NCBI GenBank assembly: GCA_026982565.1
Contig: JALSGV010000214.1
Coordinates: forward strand, 1 to 36,057
DNA length: 36,057 nucleotides
From: Gammaproteobacteria bacterium
GTDB taxonomy: Bacteria > Pseudomonadota > Gammaproteobacteria > SZUA-140
Direction: 5' to 3'
The position numbers and the translations under genes are program-made. The notes under the pieces are model-generated. The model did not search any database. It was not told where the DNA came from and worked only from the letters and a program-made list of their open reading frames with translations. This document shows, piece after piece, positions 31,911-36,057 of this stretch (the stretch's first letter is position 1; every line of letters begins with the position of its first letter).

Positions 31911-32699
31911 ATGGCACTGGATATCGATCGTTACGCGCATACGGCGTCCCCCCTCCAGCGTTGGGACCCGCGGGTCAAGATATTCTCCATGGGTTTGTTG
32001 ATTCTCTCCATTGCGCTGCTCAAGACCATCCCCATGGCCGTTTCCGCCCTGTTGCTGGCTCTGGTTATCCTGGGGGTCAGCGCGCTTCCCCGGCACTTCC
32101 TGGTCCACGGTCTGTCGTTCGTGCTGGTGTTCCTGATACCGTTTTTCCTCATCATGCCCTTTACCTATCCGGGTGAGGCGGCATTCAGCATTCTGGGGCT
32201 GCCCTTCGCCTGGGAGGGTTTGCGCCTGGCTTCCTTGATATTTCTCAAGGCCCTGGCCATCGTCATGATCACCTTTGCCATATTCGGCTCCAGCCGTTTC
32301 GATATTTCCATGCTGGCCCTGCAGCACCTCAAATGCCCCAAGGTGGTGGTGCAGATGCTGTTGTTTACCTACCGCTATACCTTCGTTTTTCTCGATGAGA
32401 TGCGCCGCATGCACACATCCATGCGCGCGCGCGGTTTCGTCGCGCGCACGGATCTCAAGACCCTGCGCATTTTCGGGCATTTTATCGGCACCTTGCTGGT
32501 GCGCAGTTTCGAGCGCACGGAGCGGGTCTACAAGGCCATGCTTTCCAAGGGGTATCAGGGTGAATTGCATCTGCTGGTCACCTTCCAGTCCGCGGGCAGC
32601 GACTATATCAAGGCCTTCGTCATCATCTCCATTGCCATGATCATAATGTACGGCGACCTTGGCGGCGGCTTGCATACGGCTGAGCAGGGATGGTATTGA
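31911..32699 (+). CDS. cbiQ: CbiQ-type transmembrane T component of ECF transporter
   Basis: Energy-coupling transmembrane protein of 262 aa that links the S-component to the ATPase. It starts MALDIDRYAHTASPLQRWDPRVKI, typical of CbiQ, and has about five to six hydrophobic helices. Two coupling motifs sit in its cytoplasmic helices: SMRARGF and MLSKGYQG, both variants of the Ala-Arg-Gly signature that contacts the ATPase. It lies 10 bp after cbiM and 37 bp before cbiO, in one operon. Confidence 0.92.
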   Translation: MALDIDRYAHTASPLQRWDPRVKIFSMGLLILSIALLKTIPMAVSALLLALVILGVSALPRHFLVHGLSFVLVFLIPFFLIMPFTYPGEAAFSILGLPFAWEGLRLASLIFLKALAIVMITFAIFGSSRFDISMLALQHLKCPKVVVQMLLFTYRYTFVFLDEMRRMHTSMRARGFVARTDLKTLRIFGHFIGTLLVRSFERTERVYKAMLSKGYQGELHLLVTFQSAGSDYIKAFVIISIAMIIMYGDLGGGLHTAEQGWY

Positions 32700-32736
32700 C
32701 GGTGTTGCACAAGGCTGGAAGGGGCGGGGGAATGGC

Positions 32737-33744
32737 ATGAGCGGACAAATCATGATCGAGGCGGATAACATCCATTTTACCTATCCCGATGGGCATGAAG
32801 TCCTGAAGGGCCTCACCTGCAAGATACGCCAGGGTGAGAAAGTGGCGCTGATCGGCCCCAATGGCGCGGGGAAGTCGACATTCATGAGCCACCTGAACGG
32901 GGTGGAACTGGCGACTTCGGGCCGGGTCATCGTGCATGGCATGGAAGTCACGAAGGGGAATCTCAAGGAGATACGCCGCAAGATCGGCATCGTGTTCCAG
33001 GATCCGGACGATCAGCTTTTTTGTCCCACCGTTTTCGATGACGTGGCTTTCGGCCCCCTGAATCTGGGGCTGGAGGAAGACGAGATCCATGCGCGGGTCA
33101 GCGAGGCGCTGTCTGTCGTCGGCCTGGAAGGGTTCGAGGAGCGTTCTTCCTTCCATCTCTCGTTCGGTGAGCGCAAGCGCCTGGCATTGGCGACGGTGCT
33201 GTCCTATCAGCCTGAGATCCTCGTCTTCGACGAGCCGTCCACCAACATGGATCCCATGAACCGCCGCAACATGATCAACTGGCTCAAGGAGACGGACAAG
33301 ACCATCCTGTTGTGTACCCATGACCTGGATATCGCCCTGGAGGTCTGTGACCGCTGCCTGCTGCTGGTGGACGGGCGCATCGAGGCGGACGGCCCGGCCA
33401 CGGAGATCCTCTATAACCGCAGGCTTCTGGAAGACAACAAGCTGGAAATGCCCCTGGCCCTGATGACCCATGAGTTGCTTCATGGCATTTTGCAGGAGCA
33501 GGATATGGATGAGGGGCACCGCCACATCATTGGCCGATTCCTCCACGCCCATCGTCATGCCCACGGCGCGGACGGCCATGCCCATGTCCACCTGCATGCC
33601 CACGAACACGACCACGGGCATTTACACGAGGAAGTGGATGCATCGCATTTTCATGATGATTCCTTGGAAGAGCATGATCAGTCCCATCGCCATCAGGGTC
33701 ATGCTCATTCACACGGCCATCCTCCAAAGATACAAAAGGGGTGA
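32737..33744 (+). CDS. cbiO: ECF transporter ATPase (CbiO/NikO) with a histidine-rich C-terminal tail
   Basis: ABC ATPase that powers the Ni/Co transporter, 335 aa. Walker A is GPNGAGKST (residues 40-48), the Q-loop FQDPDDQLF, the signature LSFGE (a variant of LSGGQ), Walker B ILVFDE and the switch His in CTHDLD. The ATPase core ends near residue 257. Residues 258-335 form an extra tail with 24 His in 78 residues, mostly as His-X-His runs (HAHVHLHAHEHDHGHLH), interspersed with Asp and Glu. Such tails bind nickel, cobalt or zinc in other proteins (HypB, SlyD, Hpn). The role may be metal buffering or allosteric sensing at the cytoplasmic exit; this is inference. The ATG at 32737 is preceded by a purine-rich GGGGCGGGGGAA. 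Confidence 0.92.
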   Translation: MSGQIMIEADNIHFTYPDGHEVLKGLTCKIRQGEKVALIGPNGAGKSTFMSHLNGVELATSGRVIVHGMEVTKGNLKEIRRKIGIVFQDPDDQLFCPTVFDDVAFGPLNLGLEEDEIHARVSEALSVVGLEGFEERSSFHLSFGERKRLALATVLSYQPEILVFDEPSTNMDPMNRRNMINWLKETDKTILLCTHDLDIALEVCDRCLLLVDGRIEADGPATEILYNRRLLEDNKLEMPLALMTHELLHGILQEQDMDEGHRHIIGRFLHAHRHAHGADGHAHVHLHAHEHDHGHLHEEVDASHFHDDSLEEHDQSHRHQGHAHSHGHPPKIQKG

Positions 33745-33752
33745 GTGGCATG

Positions 33753-33794
33753 CCTGGTACTCCGTCAAGGTTATAACCTTGACGGAGTACCAGG
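33753..33794. repeat. perfect 42-bp palindrome
   Basis: Two 21-bp arms, the left starting CCTGGTACTCCGTCAAGG and the right ending in its exact inverse, meet at a TTATAA centre (33771-33776) with no spacer and no mismatch. It begins 9 bp after the cbiO stop. As RNA it would form a very stable hairpin, as DNA a cruciform or a large operator. No T tract follows on the plus strand. The arms encode the same peptide (LRQGYNLDGVPG) on both strands, which produces spurious ORFs. Confidence 0.9.
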
Positions 33795-33903
33795 GACACG
33801 GTGGGGTCTGGCTGGCCCCTTGTATCAGCAGCATGATTTGTTCCCTGGTAGACAAATCCCAGCCTGCTTCACATTCAATTTACCGCTATGGAGGGTAGTT
33901 CCA

Positions 33904-34581
33904 ATGACTGTTTCTTCCGATTTTACGAAAAAATTCGACTTCTCATCCCTGGCCATGCACTGGAAGCTGCTGGTGACCGGTTTCGTCATCGTGCTGGGTG
34001 TGGGCTATCTCACTGCCGCCTTGAACGCCGCTCTGTCCGTGGGGCTCAGCGCCGACGCCATCGCCGATCACTATGGAGACAAGAGTCTTTCCCGGGAAGA
34101 GCATGCCATGATGGAGAAGCAGGGATTCGTGGAAGAGGAGTTCTCTTTCGACGACCTGGATGAGGAAGCGTCGGGCGGTATGGCCATGGACCACGATATG
34201 GCGGGCATGGATCACGACATGTCCGGCATGGACATGGGCGGCGGCGCCATGCATGAGGAGATGAGCGCGGACGATTCGCTGCCGCCCCAGTTGCTGGTCC
34301 AACTGGCGCATATCCACTTGCTCGGGTTCTCCCTGATCCTGATTTCCATCGGCGCCCTGTTTTGCCTGACGCGGCTGTCGGGCGGCGCCAAGTCCCTGCT
34401 GGTATCGGTGCTGTTCCTCAGTTTCCTGGGGGATATGGCCGGGCTCAACCTGACCCGTTTCGTCTCGGACAGTTTTGCCTGGATGACCATGATATCAGGC
34501 ACCCTCATCGGGGTCTGCCTGGCCATCATGATCCTGGTTATCCTGTGGGAAATGTGGGGGCCGCGTCCCGCCGCAGCCTGA
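33904..34581 (+). CDS. membrane protein with Met/His/Asp-rich loop, unknown function
   Basis: I do not recognise the family. The 225-aa protein has four predicted membrane helices (about 20-44, 133-157, 165-185 and 193-217). Between helices 1 and 2 lies a long loop with an acidic part and then residues 93-120, rich in Met, His and Asp, containing MDHDM twice (95-99 and 102-106). Such Met/His clusters are typical of periplasmic Cu(I)/Ag(I)-binding proteins. Helix 2 has two His in AHIHLLGF. The start at 33904 has GGAGG about 9 nt upstream; the frame is open further, but that part is the palindrome. It follows the Ni/Co operon and overlaps the end of the convergent Cu-ATPase gene by 44 bp, so a role in copper handling is a reasonable guess. 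Confidence 0.75.
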   Translation: MTVSSDFTKKFDFSSLAMHWKLLVTGFVIVLGVGYLTAALNAALSVGLSADAIADHYGDKSLSREEHAMMEKQGFVEEEFSFDDLDEEASGGMAMDHDMAGMDHDMSGMDMGGGAMHEEMSADDSLPPQLLVQLAHIHLLGFSLILISIGALFCLTRLSGGAKSLLVSVLFLSFLGDMAGLNLTRFVSDSFAWMTMISGTLIGVCLAIMILVILWEMWGPRPAAA

Positions 34582-36057
34582 GTGGTGATCGGAAGCGGCG
34601 CAGGCGCAGGCTGTTGCTGACCACGAACAGACTGGAGACGCTCATGGCCCCTGCCGCCAGCATGGGGTTGAGCAGCACCCCCGCAAAGGGATAGAGGATG
34701 CCCGCGGCCACCGGAATCAAGGCGATGTTGTAGATGTAGGCCCAGAAAAAATTGACCTTGATGGTGCGCAGGGTGCGCTTTGACAGGGCAAGGGCATTGA
34801 CGATGCCGCGCAGGTCGCCCGACATCAGGATGATGTCGCCCGCCTCGATGGCGATGTCGGTCCCCGTGCCGATGGCCAGCCCCACGTCGGCGGCCGCCAA
34901 TGCGGGCGCATCGTTGATGCCATCGCCGACGAACGCCACGCGGCGGTTGCCGGCCTGCAGGCGCCTCACTTCCGCTGCCTTCTCCTGAGGCAGGACTTCC
35001 GCCATGACATCATCGATGCCTGTGGCGCTGGCAATGGCCTGGGCCGTATGCCGGTTGTCGCCGGTGATCATGGCGACGCGCATGCCCATGCGGCGCAGAT
35101 GTTCAATGGCTTCCCGGCTGCCGGATTTCAGGGGGTCGGAAACAGAGAGAATGGCCGCCAGCCGGCCGTCGATGGCGCAATAGAGAGGCGTCTTGCCCGC
35201 GGTGGCCAGCGCCCGCGCCCGATCCTCGTGAGGGCTCACATCGATGCCCTTGTCACGCATCAGGCGTGGCGAGCCGACCAGCACCTGGCGGCCGGCCACA
35301 CGGGCGTTGATGCCAAAGCCGGTTTCCGATTCGAATGCCTCCGTGGCGGGCAGCGTCAGGCGGCGCGCCCTGGCGGCATCGACGATGGCCTGCGCAATGG
35401 GGTGTTCGCTGCGGCTCTCCGCCGCGGCAATGAGGCTGAGGAGTTCGTCCTCACCGCCCTCGATGACGTGGATATCCGTCAGTTCCGGTTGTCCCCTGGT
35501 CAGGGTGCCGGTCTTGTCCAGGATGATGGTGTCCACCCTGGCCAGCAGTTCGATAGCCGTCCCCTTGCGGAACAGAATGCCGCTTTCTGTGGCCTTGCCC
35601 GTGCCCACCATGATCGCCGTCGGCGTGGCCAGTCCCATGGCGCAAGGGCAGGCGATGAGCAGTACGCTGACCCCGGCGACGAAGGCATAGTTGAGGGCGG
35701 GGGAGGGGCCCAGCGTCAGCCACACCAGGAAAGTCGTCAAGGCGGCGGCGATGACCAGGGGGACGAACACGCCGGCGATACGGTCCGCGATCTGCTGGAT
35801 GGGAGGCTTGCCCGACTGGGCCTCTTCCACCAGCCTGATGATATGCGCCAGCACGGTATCGGCGCCGACGCGCGTGGCGGTGTAGACAAAGCTGCCGGTT
35901 TTGTTGACGGTGCCGCCGATCACCTCGGCGCCGGGTTGTTTTTCGGCGGGGAGGGGTTCGCCGGTGATCATGGATTCATCGATATAACTGCTGCCCTCGG
36001 TGATGGAACCGTCGGTGGGGATCTGCTCGCCCGGCCTGATGACGATGGTGTCTCCTG
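34538..36057 (-). CDS. copA: Cu(+)-type P1B ATPase, partial (N-terminus beyond window)
   Basis: The 3' part (505 codons) of a copper-translocating P-type ATPase; the N-terminal metal-binding domain and first helices lie outside the window. Visible in order are [10 protein letters not shown] and the actuator loop ITGEP, the ion-binding CPC motif in [14 protein letters not shown], the phosphorylation site DKTGTLTRG, an HP locus (EHPIAQAI), the hinge [20 protein letters not shown], and the last two helices. There, YNxxxxP ([11 protein letters not shown]) and MxxSS (MSVSSL) are the Cu(+) group signature. An ATG at 35971 is internal, since the frame continues in recognisable sequence to the edge. 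It exports Cu(I) or supplies it to periplasmic enzymes. Its 3' end overlaps the convergent Met-rich membrane protein gene by 44 bp. Confidence 0.93.
   Translation of the reverse strand, partial: GDTIVIRPGEQIPTDGSITEGSSYIDESMITGEPLPAEKQPGAEVIGGTVNKTGSFVYTATRVGADTVLAHIIRLVEEAQSGKPPIQQIADRIAGVFVPLVIAAALTTFLVWLTLGPSPALNYAFVAGVSVLLIACPCAMGLATPTAIMVGTGKATESGILFRKGTAIELLARVDTIILDKTGTLTRGQPELTDIHVIEGGEDELLSLIAAAESRSEHPIAQAIVDAARARRLTLPATEAFESETGFGINARVAGRQVLVGSPRLMRDKGIDVSPHEDRARALATAGKTPLYCAIDGRLAAILSVSDPLKSGSREAIEHLRRMGMRVAMITGDNRHTAQAIASATGIDDVMAEVLPQEKAAEVRRLQAGNRRVAFVGDGINDAPALAAADVGLAIGTGTDIAIEAGDIILMSGDLRGIVNALALSKRTLRTIKVNFFWAYIYNIALIPVAAGILYPFAGVLLNPMLAAGAMSVSSLFVVSNSLRLRRFRSPLRLRRDAAPTFPTG

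Noticed and set aside
33753-33794. MerR-family operator-promoter (TTGACGGAGTACC resembles MerR sites)
   Set aside because: The dyad is about twice the usual length, and no -10 lies 19-20 bp after the TTGACG; the sequence there is GTGGGG.
33745-33903. 53-codon N-terminal extension of the Met-rich membrane protein
   Set aside because: Its first part is the 42-bp palindrome, which encodes the same peptide on both strands. The ATG at 33904 has a GGAGG and leads directly to the first membrane helix.
1-36057. tRNA genes, CRISPR arrays, intact IS elements
   Set aside because: I saw no T-loop/acceptor pattern, no regularly spaced direct repeats and no transposase-like ORF in any frame.

Overview
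The window looks like chromosomal DNA of a GC-rich gammaproteobacterium. The gene orders glyQ-glyS-gmhB-plsC, lptD-surA-pdxA-rsmA and lptD-divergent-amgK are familiar from Pseudomonas and related orders, and the proteins resemble those families throughout. I cannot name a genus. I saw no tRNA, rRNA, CRISPR array, intact insertion sequence or prophage.

Layout. Positions 1-4560 (plus strand) form a tight cluster for glycyl-tRNA synthetase (glyQ, glyS), a GmhB-like HAD phosphatase that has lost its nucleophilic Asp, and a PlsC-type acyltransferase. A lipoprotein of unknown function converges on it (4570-5697). Positions 5868-11270 (minus strand) hold the envelope/housekeeping block lptD-surA-pdxA-rsmA. 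Divergent from lptD, 11309-20955 (plus strand) carries two complete RND adaptor-pump pairs. They flank amgK, the cell-wall sugar kinase that normally sits next to lptD and is followed by murU; murU is not in the window. An HDOD protein (21106-22017) and a converging membrane acyltransferase with an SGNH domain (22050-24035) follow.

Positions 24112-30361 are a molybdenum cofactor region: a rhodanese-MoeB fusion and a second short MoeB that overlaps a kelch-propeller gene on the minus strand, then divergent moaA-moaC-moaD-moaE on the plus strand behind a long leader with potential structure. Positions 30571-33744 are a nickel/cobalt ECF transporter operon (nikL-like, cbiM/nikM, cbiQ, cbiO). Its promoter is flanked by perfect inverted heptamers, and its ATPase ends in a 78-residue tail with 24 histidines. 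A perfect 42-bp palindrome separates the operon from a Met/His/Asp-rich membrane protein, which overlaps tail to tail with a Cu(+)-type P1B ATPase that runs off the right edge.

How the genes work together. Moco synthesis, nickel/cobalt uptake and copper handling stand side by side, so the right third is a metal-cofactor supply region. The most unusual points are the kelch/MoeB gene pair, the His-rich ATPase tail with its candidate metal operator, the 42-bp palindrome, the pseudo-catalytic GmhB and the moaA leader. Several gene ends carry hairpins with little or no T tract.
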